From Tremella fuciformis (lineage: Eukaryota; Basidiomycota; Tremellomycetes; Tremellales; Tremellaceae): DNA of 64,000 bases. Where the stretch lies: contig CP136490.1 of the NCBI GenBank assembly GCA_032768795.1, positions 8,586,001 to 8,650,000 on the forward strand, in the 5' to 3' direction. The notes beneath the pieces were generated by a model. It ran no database searches. It worked only from the letters and a program-made list of their open reading frames with translations, and was not told the origin of the DNA. Of this stretch, positions 23,254-34,692 are shown in pieces (within the stretch, counting starts at the first letter, position 1; every line of letters begins with the position of its first letter). The translations under genes and the position numbers were made by a program.

Positions 23254-25235
23254 TCAGGAGCTCTCGATCTGGGCGGAATCCTCCAGCTTCTCTAGGCCTT
23301 CGAGTCCGATTGGCGTCTGGTGCTGAGGCACTTCGGCGTGCACTGCCAGCGCCTGATCGCCTTCGAATGCAATCGCTATCTCTTCCAGAGTATAGCCCTT
23401 GGTTTCGACCATGTAAAAGTATGTCAAGATAAGCTGTCCAATGAGGAGGGGTAGATACACAAGGTAGTACTTCCAGCCGATGGCGGAGAGCGCAACCGAG
23501 TTGACGAAAGAGCTGTACTAGGAAAACCTCAGCTTGGAACATTGCAGAACACAAGTCGTTCGGTGGCATGACCTCACTCACCGCACCCCAGGCCTGGTTG
23601 ACCGTGTTCCATATCGCCATGCCCTTGCCCCGAATAGAGTAGTTTAAGATTTCTGTCGGGTCTGCCGTGAGTCTGGAGCCCTCGCGACCGACCTGCGACT
23701 CACAAGAGTAAAACAGTGGCTGAGCAAGGGAAAAGGCGATCGTGTAGAACCACACCATCACCACAGACGCGAGGCCTGCGGACCGATTGCCTTTGGAGTA
23801 TATTGCCCTGGTGACAGTCAGCATGATAGAATGAAAGGCAAGTTGCTCTCACCCAGTGGCGGCTAGTACAGCCATAAGCACGATCAGGACCGGCCAGATG
23901 CTGAGCACAATGGTGCGGCGGCGCATCCGGCCCAGAAGCCAGACGCCCGTCAACTGGAAGACAAACGCTAGCATGGCAAGACCAGCTCCGATGCCGGTGA
24001 GCTTGACGGCTCCAGTGATCCCAACGAGCTGAAGGATGACAGAGTCTGGTATGAGGTGACGCTTCCCGCTCCTAGAGGAAGCTGCTCACAGTAGAACTGA
24101 ATGATGTTGGAGCCGTTCATCTGCGGCATGAAAGTCATGAGGGAGACGAGACCGATCCGGTGCTTGTTCCCGGGAGCTTTGAAGATGTCTCGCCACCTGA
24201 GCTCCACCGCACTGGCCTCGGCAGCGAGTGCGCGATTTAGCTCTTCGTATTCGAACAGCACCAATTCGTCTTGCGCATTGCCGTTCCCATGATGCTCATT
24301 TGTCAGGCCCAACACTGATCCTGGACTTTGGGACTCACGTTTACGAAGAAAGAGAACGCCTCTTGTTCTTTGCCGATTGCCATGAGGAAACGGGGTGTCT
24401 CGGGGACCAGGTAGGAGGCGACGAGGATGTAAGCTGCCGGCCCAAGCTGAATTAGGTAGGGCACTCTCTGTAGGACATCAGTAGGGGCCCGACTGAAGAG
24501 CGGTGAGGTACCCATGCCCAAGACCCTTGGATGAACGAGCAGCCAAAGGTGACCCAACCTGCGGTGAAATTGCCTACGACCCACATGGCGGCCCAGAGCG
24601 CGCACATCATGGGTCGATTGCGAGGATGAGTCTGAGTGTAAGTCAATTGTGACGGTTCCAGTCATCAACGCCTCGATGAGATGCTCACGATCTCTTGCAT
24701 GATGATGGGAGCGGTCTGCAGGAATGCTGTGAGCCCAGAGCCAATGACCACTTTGGAGGCGACGAAAAGACCGTATCCAGCGCTGGGGGCTACGCCCGCG
24801 ATGCAGCCCATCACTGTGCCCATGATCATGGTAAGGCCGAACCCTGGTTCCATTAGATCTACAAGCCAAAGCCGGCGATCACTCACAGCGTACCGCCCAC
24901 CGACGACCATAACGATCAATGACAAAGGCGTTGACCGGACCCATGAGAACACCGGATATGTAGGCGGCCGCATTCAGGAGGCCAATCTGAGTCGACGACG
25001 GGTACTTGAGGTCCTCATGCCAAGAGGGCAGCGCGAGCAGGCCGCCCAGGATGGTCCCGTCACTGAATGTATGAGTGGCGGTCCACGCATGAAAGGGGCA
25101 AACACGCTATCCGTTGAGCATCTCCCCGATGAAGAGGATGGAGCAGAAACTTCAAGATCAGCGTCTGTGATTTGGGTAATTCAACCCACAAGAGTAATTT
25201 GCGTTCTCCTCGGTTTTGATACCATGGGACATCAT
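23254..25235 (-). CDS. MFS sugar transporter (lactose-permease/hexose type)
   Basis: Plasma-membrane sugar:H+ symporter. After splicing, the N-terminal part reads FCSILFIGEMLNGYDGTILGG, the classic NGYDG signature of helix 1, then IGLLNAAAYISGV and VIDRYGRRWAV (motif A). PETPRFLMAIGK follows helix 6, and the central loop leads to DIFKAPGNKHRIGL and MTFMPQMNGSNIIQFY (QxxGxN-type helix 7). The C-terminus has YTLEEIAIAFEGD and an acidic tail ending at 23254. The intron at 25063-25107 appears to begin with GC instead of GT; only that reading gives NGYDG. The first exon (Met at 25235) is the least certain part. It lies upstream of the Zn2Cys6 gene 25670-28154 on the same strand. Confidence 0.82.
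25063..25107 (-). other. Probable GC-AG intron in the sugar transporter
   Basis: A 45-nt intron with donor GCGTGT and acceptor CAG joins a codon to give N-G-Y-D-G-T-I, the helix-1 signature. The nearby GT donor two bases downstream gives a frameshift. Confidence 0.5.
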
Positions 25236-25669
25236 CAGACGCATTGGACCTGCCATCAGATACGAGCGTGTCAAGGTACGTTTGGCTGACAACGACTTCC
25301 AATCCACGGGACTGCCGAATTCGGACTCCATATCTCCTTGGGTCGTAGCTAGTGGAATGTCAAGAGAGCAGGCGCAGAGTTGTGGACGGATAGACGGTGC
25401 GAAGTGGGCCCCAATATATGCGTACCCGGGCAGGAGGCTCAGAAGCTCCGAGCGAGAATTTCGGTCGGGCAAGTGCTTCACGCCACGCCGAAACCTTAAG
25501 CCATGCTTCAGCCCCATCGAGCGAATTTCTCGGACAGGAACAGCTTAGTAGGTGCGGGAAAGAATCCTCGTTGAGAGATGTCCGACTGGCTCGCAATGAA
25601 AGTAGAGGCCCTTCGTCTCAACAATTGCATGACTCATCCGGGAGAGGCGGGCTAGGAGTAAAGCACAAC
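25236..25669. other. Intergenic, presumed transporter promoter
   Basis: A 434-bp interval upstream of the sugar transporter and downstream of the Zn2Cys6 gene. No repeat or additional gene was recognised. Confidence 0.45.
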
Positions 25670-28154
25670 TTAGCCTCGTGGCTCGAACTCGGCCACCGAG
25701 TTGAACCAGCTGAACCAGTCCATGCCTTCGTCCAGCCCGGGCAGTCCTCCCAACGACGGATCAGCCGCGGAACGCAATTCCTGGTCCAGCATGTCCTGCA
25801 GTAACACTTTAGCCTGGATAGAAATAGCATTCTGGCGGGGGGTATCCGCCAAGCACTTGATGCAGTCGGCGACTTGCACACGCAACATCGGTCTATCCTC
25901 GTCCAGTGGATTCCCGTACAGAAGCTCGGAAGCAAGAACCGCCCCGGCGAGACTTGTGCTCGCGGACACGTGCCTAAGCATCAGCAGCAGCCCAGGTCGC
26001 CTTCGAATGGAATGCAATGACCAAGTCTTGGTCCACATTTCCGGGACTTTTTGCAGCCTGGCTGTCAAGATTGCGCGCGCAGAAACCAGTATCTTCTGTT
26101 CATAGTCAGCACCCGTTCGAGGGACGATCGCTTCACCTGGTGAGCGGACTCTTCCATGCGACCGCCACTCCTACGTCCAGTAAATGGGCGATAAAGCAAC
26201 AAGCGTGTGGTCCACAAAGTTATGTTGATCTCGTATTGAAACCACTGAAGCTGTTTCAGCCTCAAACCAGTGACGCGCTCGCAGTCTGCTTGAAAGCTGG
26301 CCACGATGCTGTCCAGGCGTTGGTCAAAGTCGCACGTGAGTTGAAATCTGGTGTTGACGTTGTCCTCGTTGGCAATGCAACAGACAAAGCTTCGGATGCT
26401 GTCGGTTACTCTCTGCAAACACAACAAGCTACTGTTGTTAGCGATCAATCGGTTGACAGACGCACCTTGAGACGCGTGGCAGCCCACTCGACCCTGATCT
26501 TTCGGTCGACCTATCCATCTCGGAATCTTCCATAGTGTATGGTGGGCTCGACTTGACGACTGCGATCATGAGAACTTGCGCCGAGACGCTCGCGACCTAC
26601 TAGGGTAGACTATGGAAGCCTCCATGCCCTCAAGCCCAAAGCTACGGTTTCTTATCATCGGGTCGAAACCGTTTGGTCTGTTCTTACCATTCATCGATAC
26701 ACAAGCAGGTCCAGATGCGCTTGGCGAGCTCTCGCTCGATGTGGTCGCTCGGAGTGTCCCCTTCCACAATGCGATCGTACTTCATGCTGCGCGCAACGGC
26801 GATTCCGCAATGGATGAGAGATCGCATATAGTTCGTCCGTCTATCAAAGATGAGCCATGCTTCATTAAAGCTGCTGACCGTACCCGACAGCATATGCCAC
26901 AAGGGTCAGTATGCATATTGCTTGCAGGGCCTCGAGTGAGCCGGCCTCCATGAATCGAGTCGCCTTCAGACACTGCATTGACAAGTCGCAGAGCAAAGCA
27001 GGAAGCTCTTGGATTGCGTCTGATTGATGACGGTGTCAGCAGACATTAGCGCGGAAGAGCTCAAAGCTCACCCGGCAACACCACCCCGGCACCAAAGACA
27101 ACCTCTGCCGGGTCCATGAAGTATAGGCTGCACTATCGATGAGCACCAGCGTATCTATTTTGACAGAAGACAGACCGAGATAATCGCAAAATCTGCAAAT
27201 GGGGGTCAGCGCGGGAAACTTGTAGAGCTTCAAGACTCACACACTGCCAAAAATCGGTAGGGTTTATCGATTGGCAAGCCGGCCTTCCGAGAATCGCACC
27301 AAGCCTCATGTTCCAACAGGAAGGATGGCTCGTGACAGACACAGTGCTTCCAGTCGAGGAAGTCGAAATGGAATTTGACGAGGTAGGCGCTTGTGTCTGG
27401 AGAAATGATAGTCAGAGCCAACGCTACGAGCTCATCCGTAGGGGCGTGCTGCCCTGATTTAGCTCTGCCGGCCACAGGCAATCGTGGCTACGCACGCCAA
27501 CATCATCAACAGGAAGCGACAGGTCAATCAGCCCGCTTAGCTCCGCAATCGAGCGGTTCAGACCAGGTGATGGATCCGAAGCGTCGCCCGAGGAATTCTC
27601 CTCGGAGTGTGGACGCAAATTGAACTCTGTCGGAGATGAGTTTGTTGGAGATGCGGACTCGGAGGGGGAAGCCTGGGGCGCATCGATCTCCAGTCTTGCT
27701 TCCAATACCCGGATCCTTTTCTCCTGAGAGGCGATGTACCTGTGCAACGTCCCATTCTCCTTTCTCAACTCGGACAATGTAGGTTGGCGTCGGTCTTTAC
27801 GTTCGGACCGCGATTGATGTCCACCCGTCACTTGCCCATTGACTATACGAGATCTGTTGGAGATGTCAGACGTCAAGGTACTCCCAGCTTTGACACTCAC
27901 TCTTGCTGACACAGTGACTCGATTCCCCGTTGGACGCATCTGGAGCAGGGCAATTGCATGTCACATTTGACCTTTCGGCGGTAGCAGAATCCGCAACTGC
28001 TGGTCAGAGAAGCAGTCTTCGCCTTGGCCGAGCACGCCTTTTCACCACTCGCTGACTGGTCTTGATGGGAGTTTCGAGCAGTGGAGTTGACGGCATTGTT
28101 CTGCCCAGAGGTTTGGAGAACGGAACTTGAACAACCCGCCAGAACGCATGACAA
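25670..28154 (-). CDS. Zn(II)2Cys6 fungal transcription factor
   Basis: Nuclear regulator. The first exon (Met at 28154) has a Ser/Asn-rich leader of about 50 residues and then CGFCYRRKVKCDMQLPCSRC followed by RGIESLC, the full binuclear zinc cluster. The next exon has a heptad-like segment from LSELRKENGTLHRY to KRIRVLEARL, the usual dimerisation coiled coil, then an acidic Ser-rich linker. The middle homology domain lies in exons at 26000-27480 (for example CLCIDEW and RLRLKQLQWFQYEINITLW regions). The C-terminus ends GLDEGMDWFSWFNSVAEFEPRG at 25670. It lies between the sugar transporter and the GH1 beta-glucosidase, so control of glycoside use is plausible but only from position. Confidence 0.85.
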
Positions 28155-28293
28155 GCTCAGCCGGAATTACGCGGGGACCGTCTCCGTGGCTTCACCGGAG
28201 TAGATAAATTGGCAACAGCTAATGCATATGTTCTGGACCTATGACCTGTTCAGAGAATTTCTCATCGTACGCATATATACTCTTCGCAAGGTA

Positions 28294-30213
28294 TCAGTCC
28301 GCGGCTCTAACTACGTGATGCCAGATTCGCTGCAGTACTTTACTCGAGTTCTTAGGGTGCCTCTTGAACCCGTGATCCGTGTCCACCAGTGCGACACCGA
28401 ATCGAGGGGTATAGCCTTGCTCCCATTCCAAGTTGCTTGCAGGTCAGATGAGTCACACAAAAGCAGGCTAAGCTCACTCCATCAAGCTCCAAGCGCAATA
28501 TGTGTCCACGACCGCCCCATCCTTGACCACCGCGTCGCAGAGAGCCTTGACGTACTCGTTGAAGTATTCTTGTCGTTCTTTGTCGTCAAGAATGGCTTCA
28601 AACGGAAGGTCCGCTTCTCCGTCTATGGGATATCCATTCTCCATGATCTTGATAGGCGCTTCCAAGAACTGTGCGTAGTTGCTCCAGCAGTATGCGATGA
28701 TCTTACGGAATCCCCAGGGCACTACAAGCACCATTAGCCAATGGGCCCATGCCGGGAGTCGACTCACCCATATGCGGATGCCCATTCTTGCCTCGTTTCC
28801 CAATGAGCTTGCCGTCCTTCTCGAACACCCTCTTCACTCCGCCTCCGATAATGCTAGGCCAGTGACCGTCTCCCCCGAGAGGCTCGCAGACCTCTCCAGT
28901 CGTCCAGGCGGTACCGTACGAGTTGAGCCCAAAACTCAGAGTCAGCTTGGCTCACCAAAGGGCGAATCTCTGACGTACTAGTCGGAAGAACGGTGAATGA
29001 CCTTCAACTCGTCTGGCGTAAAGTGCCTATGTCCCAGACTGATGGTGTTGTACGTGACCTCGTTTTCGACGCCGTTGACTAGGACGGGTAAGTGTCCGGC
29101 TGTAAAGTGGCACGGGAGTAGTAGCACCCACAAATGGGGTCTGCGAACTGGCAGGTCAGCCACAAGCTGGGGACCATTCCGAATGGCTTACCCATCCGAT
29201 GCCCCGCTGCAACGCATCATGGGCGGCAGTCCTGGCTGCTCCGGAATCATCAATGGGCTCGCTCCAGTCCATGCCCTGTGAGATGCTGTCAGCCTGACGC
29301 CACAAACGGGGTGAACTTGGCGTACAATGACAATTCCTATAACACCGTTCTGCGTCGGCTGGAAGCGCTGGTGGTAGAGCTGTCCGGCGAAGCCATGAGC
29401 AAGCAGGAGGCGAAACCCGATGCTAATGATAAACACGACATTGCCTCGAGAAGTGCGTGTCGTCTCACCGGTAGAAGTCTGATCGCCCGAAATTCTTCCT
29501 CAGGTATTGAGCGGTGAGTACTGTGAACACGTACGGCTGGCCTGTGTGAGCCAAGCGGCCTCGGGTGAGAGCAAAGATGCACACCTCATTGATCGTCGCC
29601 CACGTTTTCACTCGATCTCCAAATCTTTCGAAACAGATCCGGGCGTAATTGATGAAATCATTGACAATCGAATATGGATCGTCGCACGTCCACCCCTTGT
29701 ACTTCTCTTCCAACGCGAGAGGCGTGTCAAAGTGGAATAGCGTAACAATCGGCTGAATGCCCTCGGTAAGTAGGGCATCGATCTGCACCGTCAGCTGCCA
29801 CGCAGACTGTGACCACGACGCCGCCAGCACGGACCAGACTGTTGTAGTATTGTATCCCTTTCTCGTTGACTGGTTGACCAGCTGCTCCATTGGGTATGAT
29901 GCGCGACCACGATATGGAGAATCGATAAACTTTCGAGCCAAACTGCTTCAGCAGGGCCACATCGTCTTTCCACTGTTCGTAGGAATTGCAGGCGTCTTTG
30001 CCGTCCCACGCGAAATCTTTGAAGACCTTGTCCCAGACACACGGTCCCCGCCCATCCTTGTCGACAGCTCCTTCGATCTGGTAAGCCGCCGTCCTGCTAT
30101 TCAGTCCCACTTCTAGAGAATGCAGATACTCACGCGTAACCATGTCCAAAACCTGCGGGAAGAACACCTCTATAGTCTAGGTCGTTGATTAGGCTCTCCA
30201 CGAAATGCGTCAT
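28294..30213 (-). CDS. Glycoside hydrolase family 1 beta-glucosidase
   Basis: Hydrolyses terminal beta-glucosides; no signal peptide, so intracellular. Met at 30213 begins MTHFVESLINDLDYRG; after an intron the N-terminal GH1 signature reads FGHGYATAAYQIEGA. GPCVWDKVF, YRFSISWSRIIPNG, TLFHFDTPLALEEKYKGW and TWATINEVCI (acid/base Glu in NE, with the usual Pro replaced by Val) follow. KIMENGYPIDGE carries the nucleophile Glu in ENG, with Met where Thr is usual. The C-terminus RFGVALVDTDHGFKRHPK is typical and the stop is at 28294. The two substitutions beside catalytic residues could alter specificity. Neighbouring sugar transporter and Zn2Cys6 gene fit uptake and cleavage of a plant glycoside. 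Confidence 0.92.
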
Positions 30214-30647
30214 TCTCGAGGGGGGAGCTGATGGGTGTGCAGCATCGAAACCACATGATCTCCATAGGCTTATCAGAGGTTCTTTCCAGCAGACGATTCG
30301 GACTCGATACGAGTAAATGAGGACTCGACCGCGATTCCCGCTCGATATTCTCGGCCGCTATCCTCGGTCAACACCTGGTCAGGTCACGACCAGTATCTAA
30401 GGCCGCTCGCTGCACGCAACGCTCATTCCTAAGCCAAGGGATCTCGCCCGACGGTTTCGGCATACTTGATTCGGACCCGCGCCGCCTGTTGCTTTCACGT
30501 GACGCGGGTCTCCCTGCTTTTAACTAACGTGAGGTCTGTTGCCGAACTCGGGGCAGAGAGGAGGTGTCCCCGAATGCCCGACTAGCCAATGTATAACGAG
30601 TCAGTGAGGCAGTCAGGAACCGTTCCGGTTGGCCGGAGCCGGCTGCT

Positions 30648-30698
30648 GTCCCCTTCGGCGCGCTGCAAGTCTGATCGGGGGACGCTACCCCGACGGGG
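30648..30698. promoter_or_regulatory. CCCCG/CGGGG inverted-repeat motifs upstream of the aldolase
   Basis: GTCCCC at 30648 pairs with GGGGGAC ending at 30683, about 20 bp apart. This is followed at 30688-30698 by CCCCG-A-CGGGG. The motif GATCGGGGGACG recurs at 34558-34570 in the dioxygenase/SDR promoter. The rest of the 30214-30789 interval contains no gene, though CGG triplets are frequent at 30620-30660. It is a candidate binding site for a Zn2Cys6 dimer. Confidence 0.45.
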
Positions 30699-30789
30699 AA
30701 CGAGTGCATGTGATGGTCGCTGCGATAGCGACACGCAATGTGAGACCCATATACTTTGCGAGACTGGTTGCCAAAGCAACATCACCACA

Positions 30790-31835
30790 ATGAACGCTGC
30801 AAACGGTGTCGACTCTGCGCTGGCGGCGGCACGACAACTCGCCGTCCCGAATCGGTTAAAGAACCAGATGGAAGCTGGGCAGCTTGCTCACTCCTGCTCC
30901 ATCAAGTTCATCAGCAACGTCGAGGCCGTGTCCATGATCGCCGTTGCCGGCTACGATGCAGTGCTAATCGACTTGGAGCACGGCCAGCTCGGGCTCGACG
31001 TGGCCAACCAGCTCAGCGTGACCGCCCTTTTGGCTGGGTGGGTGCCCTTCATTCAACCAAGAGGCAAAGGCTTATCACAGAATCTGCCCTATCGTCCGAG
31101 TGCCGGCCAATTCGTCCGACTACATCTCGCGGGCTCTGGATGGTGGTGCTCAAGCCATCATCGTCCCGCACGTGAACACGGCGGAAGAGGCAGAAAATGT
31201 CGTTCGATGCGCGCGATTCACGCCGCAAGGGGAACGATCCGCCACAGGTGGCATGCCAGTGCTGCGCTACTCCAGTGTAGCCGCGAAGTACGCCAACGTG
31301 GTTTGCAACGAGAACATCACTGTCATATGTATGATAGAGTCGCAAATCGGGCTGGCGAATGTCGAGTACGTCTATGCTTCACTACACGGCAGATCGTCTT
31401 TCTGATGTACAGAGCGATCGCTGCCGTGCCCGGGGTGGACATGTTGCTGGTTGGGCACGGGGACCTCACGCAGGAGTGAGCATGCTAGCACGACATATTT
31501 GGTTATTGACTGTACAGCTTCGGTATTCCAGGGGAATACGACGACCCCCGCATCGGTAACGCTTTCGGCAAGATCTGTGCCGCTGCTGAGAAGGCCTCTG
31601 TCGACGGTCGACGGGTGTTTGTGGGCATCGGAGGTCTTCAGTAAGTCATAGCGGAGCGCATGGTCTGCTGCTGACGGGCAAGTGGGCGCCCAGATCTCCA
31701 GCAAAAGCTTGCATCCAAATACTCGAACGCTAGGTTTGCCATGTCTGGCTCGGACAACGGGTTCCTTCTGGAAAGATTGCTGGCGGGCGCGAAAACGTCT
31801 CAGGGCGTGACAGCGGCTGTTCAGGCTGCATCCTG
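30790..31835 (+). CDS. HpcH/HpaI aldolase family protein
   Basis: Class II (divalent-metal) aldolase of the 2,4-dihydroxyhept-2-enedioate / 2-keto-3-deoxy acid type; cleaves a hydroxy-keto acid to pyruvate plus an aldehyde. Visible are AVLIDLEHGQLG (catalytic His), the segment VRVPANSSDYISRALDGG followed by QAIIVPHVNTAEEAE, CMIESQIGLANVE (metal Glu), and PGVDMLLVGHGDLTQELG (metal Asp). Three or four short introns. The start MNAANGVDSALAAARQL at 30790 is preceded by an in-frame open stretch from 30589 that does not look coding. The C-terminus KTSQGVTAAVQAAS ends at 31835. It stands at the head of a block with RidA, a 2OG dioxygenase and an SDR. Confidence 0.88.
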
Positions 31836-31963
31836 ACCCCTTTGCTACCCATAGTATCGTTATGCATTCCTTTCAGCCGCTGTACCGTACGGAGTCACGT
31901 CCAATCAGAAGCTCATCATTGACCCGTCAGGCAGCATAGGCGATAAGGGTTCGATAAGCCCCA

Positions 31964-31998
31964 TTCCCCGCCGCGCTCCGAGATTGCGCGTCGGGGAA
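31964..31998. promoter_or_regulatory. TTCCCCG-N21-CGGGGAA inverted repeat upstream of RidA
   Basis: There are perfect 7-bp arms at 31964-31970 and 31992-31998, with a 21-bp spacer, 140 bp before the RidA start at 32138. The same arm core and a 20-21-bp spacer occur at 34532-34568 and 38715-38744. Nothing else was seen in 31836-32137. Confidence 0.5.
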
Positions 31999-32137
31999 CA
32001 TGCCCGGGACGCTTGCAGCCTCGCCGTCGGACCGTGATTGGAAGATGGTTTCTGATCGTACATTCATAAGTTGCATGACAGACAGCGAAATTCAGTACTA
32101 GAACAGTCGCGTCCGGACGCAAAACCCATCGTTCACC

Positions 32138-32646
32138 ATGGTCGCCATCGAGAAAGTCATTCACAATGACAAGCATGTCATGAAGCCCCATAACAGTCTG
32201 TCGCGACGAAAACGACGAGAGGGGTTCAGCTCACCCAGCAGGTGCCGCCGTGAAGACTGGCAACCTGCTGTTCTGCTCGGGACAGGTCGGCCACGGCGAG
32301 GTCGGACAAGCGACTGTGGGTCGTCGAAAAGAGGATGACGCCGAGCTGACGTGACAGACAGACGCCCTGGCCAACTTGAAAGAGGTCCTCGAGCTCGGCG
32401 GATCCTCCCTGGACAAGGTCGTAAAGTTCAACAGTAGGCTCTGAGCGCTCTTGAAGTACTGGTCACGCTAATTTGGCAGTCTTCATCGGCAACATGCACG
32501 ATTTTGCGGCAATGAACAAGGCGTTCGTTGCTTTCCTCCCGGAGGGCCCGAAGCCCGCGCGTACATGCGTTCAGCCGGCCGTCTTGCCCGGTTTTGACAA
32601 GAATCCCGCTGCATCCGTCGAGATTGAGTGCATCGCCGAGCTTTGA
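32138..32646 (+). CDS. RidA/YjgF/UK114 family 2-iminoacid deaminase
   Basis: Small trimeric enzyme that hydrolyses reactive enamine/imine intermediates (for example 2-aminoacrylate) to keto acids and ammonia. The second exon begins with a GAAVKTGNLLFCSGQVG-like stretch; ALANLKEVLELGGSSLDKVVKF and FIGNMHDFAAMNKAFVAFL follow, and ARTCVQPAVLPG with the conserved Arg-Thr-Cys comes before the final EIECIAEL. Introns lie near 32190-32230, 32330-32360 and 32434-32478. Length is about 125 residues, normal for the family. Its place between an aldolase and a dioxygenase suggests an amino-group-bearing substrate in the local pathway (inference). Confidence 0.88.
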
Positions 32647-32902
32647 GAGATGATTCACCATTCATAGCATAGCATGCATTTTTCGACGTCAAATGTGTAC
32701 GATACCGCGCCTCATGTGCTTGACCATCTAGGATAGTCTCGAGGCAGATATCATCGAAAAAGGACGATGGCTTATGGCTCCCAAATGAACTGCTGCGACT
32801 ACCCACCGCCTGGCAAGTCCGCGTGGTGCCGCATGTAAGCCTTCGACTACATGGATCACTTCGATGCATCTGGGCTGTACAATACCATCACGACCGCAAC
32901 AA

Positions 32903-34344
32903 TCATGCCGGCTGCAAGACGCGCACCCCCATGTTGTACACTTCGAGCATTTTCACACCATCGAGCATGACTTCCTTGAACTCTGGAGCATCGGTCGGAT
33001 GGCGGGTGTTGACGATGGAGATTTCCCTCCATTCTTTGTTGGTCGGCACCTGCACTTGTCAGCACTGGCCGGTGAAGACATCAGGAAAGACTGACCGGCA
33101 CACCCTTGTTCCGCAACTCTCGGAACTCCTTGTACGCGCCTTGCGATTCAAAGCATCCTTCGCGCTTCAAGAGAGGCGATTCTGATGATCAGCTTGCCCA
33201 GTCAATCGGGTCGACTTGCTCACCCCATGCCGGCTCCATTCGGAGATCGCCCTTGCTGCCATTGAAAGCAACAATCGACAAGCGCTCGAAGGTGGCTTGT
33301 GAAGGAGGTGGATAGTGGACACGGTGACGTGTGGCTCGGAAGTGGCCACCGGACACGACTGACGGTAAGAATTGATCTCTCGAAGAGGTTTGACGCACGC
33401 TCAAGGGTGTCACCGATGTTGATCACCAGCGACCCAGGGTTGTACTTTACATATCGCCAGATGGAATCTCTTCCCCAAATCTGCAAACATGTGACGGGCA
33501 CCGAGAAGAGGAGAGTGGTTGTGCCGAAATCCCTGCAGGTCAGCACTGTCCAGAGTCTTTTGAGCCGTCACACACGTGTGTCCGAACATGCGGAGGTTCT
33601 CGCCCATCTTTTCCTCATGCTTGAAGGGCAGGAAGAGTGCGTGGCGCAGGTATCCCTCGTTGATCGGACCGGCATGTGACTCTACGTTGTCCCAGAGGTA
33701 GTCATCGGGCATCTCCAAGACACGCGAAAGAAGTTTAAGCAGGCGTCGGTTCACGGAGCGGGTAAGGTATTCGGCAAATGATGTGATCTCGTCCATGAAA
33801 GGGTGAATGCAAGTGGGGACCTTGTCGAGGGATTTAAACTCTTCGTCGTAAAAGTTGAATTGGCATATACCGTCGTAGTTGCCCTTCTTCGTCTGCAAAC
33901 TGTCAGCTTGTGCGGTAAAGCAACAACAAGGGGACGCACGCGCCATCCGAAGGGCGGCTTGTAACCGGCGTACAGGCCGCCCTGAGGGTCCCAGTGCAGC
34001 CTCTCCTTGTCTTCTTCGGAAATGTTGCGGTGTAGGTACTGTGCGAGACTGAACTGGCGGTGCAGCTGTCGTGTGAGCTCGGCCATGAAAATCTGATGAA
34101 CACGTACTTGCTCGAGAGAGACACCAAAGTCCTCGAGATACAAGAAGCCGTCATCACGAATAGCCGCCTTGCAGGTGTCAACGAGCTGCTGCACCTCCTT
34201 CGGGTCGTCTGAATCGAGCAAGGACAGCCTCAGCGTCCGCAGCTTCGCGTAGTCCAGATCCTCCGTGGGCGCAGGAGGCGGCACCCACTGAGGGACATCG
34301 GGCTTGGCGGTAGCACTGGCGGGAGGTGTGAAAGGGGCGGCCAT
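32903..34344 (-). CDS. 2-oxoglutarate/Fe(II)-dependent dioxygenase (isopenicillin-N-synthase-like)
   Basis: Cytosolic oxidase of the DIOX_N plus 2OG-FeII_Oxy family; substrate unknown. The N-terminal domain reads CKAAIRDDGFLYLEDFGVS and SEEDKERLHWDPQGGLYAGYKP. The iron HxD is assembled over an intron as FGHTDFGTTTLLF. A second core segment reads YVKYNPGSLVINIGDTLE, the distal His lies in GGHFRATRHRVHYPP and the 2OG-binding R-x-S is in ERLSIVAFNG. The C-terminal exon VPTNKEWREISIVNTRHPT ends at 32903. Met at 34344 (MAAPFTPPASATAKP) is preferred over an in-frame Met at 34386. Divergent from the SDR at 34693 across a promoter with perfect palindromes. Confidence 0.88.
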
Positions 34345-34531
34345 GATGCTGTGAAAGATTGGTCTGGGTAAAAGCTGGATCGACAACTGTCCACCTGCCC
34401 CGCTTATGAATCAATCGCCTTCCCCAGCTCGCGATGGCGGGAGGTCTCCCAGCTCAAACCGATCGGCTGCATCGGGGACCTGCAGCTGTGAGCTAATGCA
34501 TGATTAGGCGGTTGTTATCGGCCAACTGCCA

Positions 34532-34568
34532 GTCCCCCGTCGGAGCAGATTACGGTGGATCGGGGGAC
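34532..34568. promoter_or_regulatory. GTCCCCCG-N21-CGGGGGAC inverted repeat
   Basis: Perfect 8-bp arms (34532-34539 and 34561-34568) in the 348-bp divergent promoter of the dioxygenase and the SDR. Same architecture as the RidA-promoter repeat. Confidence 0.5.
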
Positions 34569-34573
34569 GGTGA

Positions 34574-34598
34574 CTCGGGGTAAACCTGTTACCCCGAG
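34574..34598. promoter_or_regulatory. CTCGGGGTAA-N5-TTACCCCGAG palindrome
   Basis: Perfect 10-bp arms with a 5-bp spacer lie immediately beside the preceding repeat, 95 bp upstream of the SDR start. Inverted CGG-type half sites around a fixed spacer are typical of Zn2Cys6 dimer targets, which is the likely role. Confidence 0.55.
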
Positions 34599-34692
34599 GC
34601 AAGCCGTTGCCGGCGATAGCCTGCCTCTCGTCTGTGTTTCATCGTTGATAGTCTCTCGTCGGTTGTGCAGGAGGAGAGGGCAAACCGCAGTC

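Noticed and set aside
30589..30789. N-terminal extension of the aldolase frame upstream of 30790
   Set aside because: The stretch is the CGG/CCCCG-rich promoter and shares motifs with other promoters; the family's N-terminus fits the Met at 30790.
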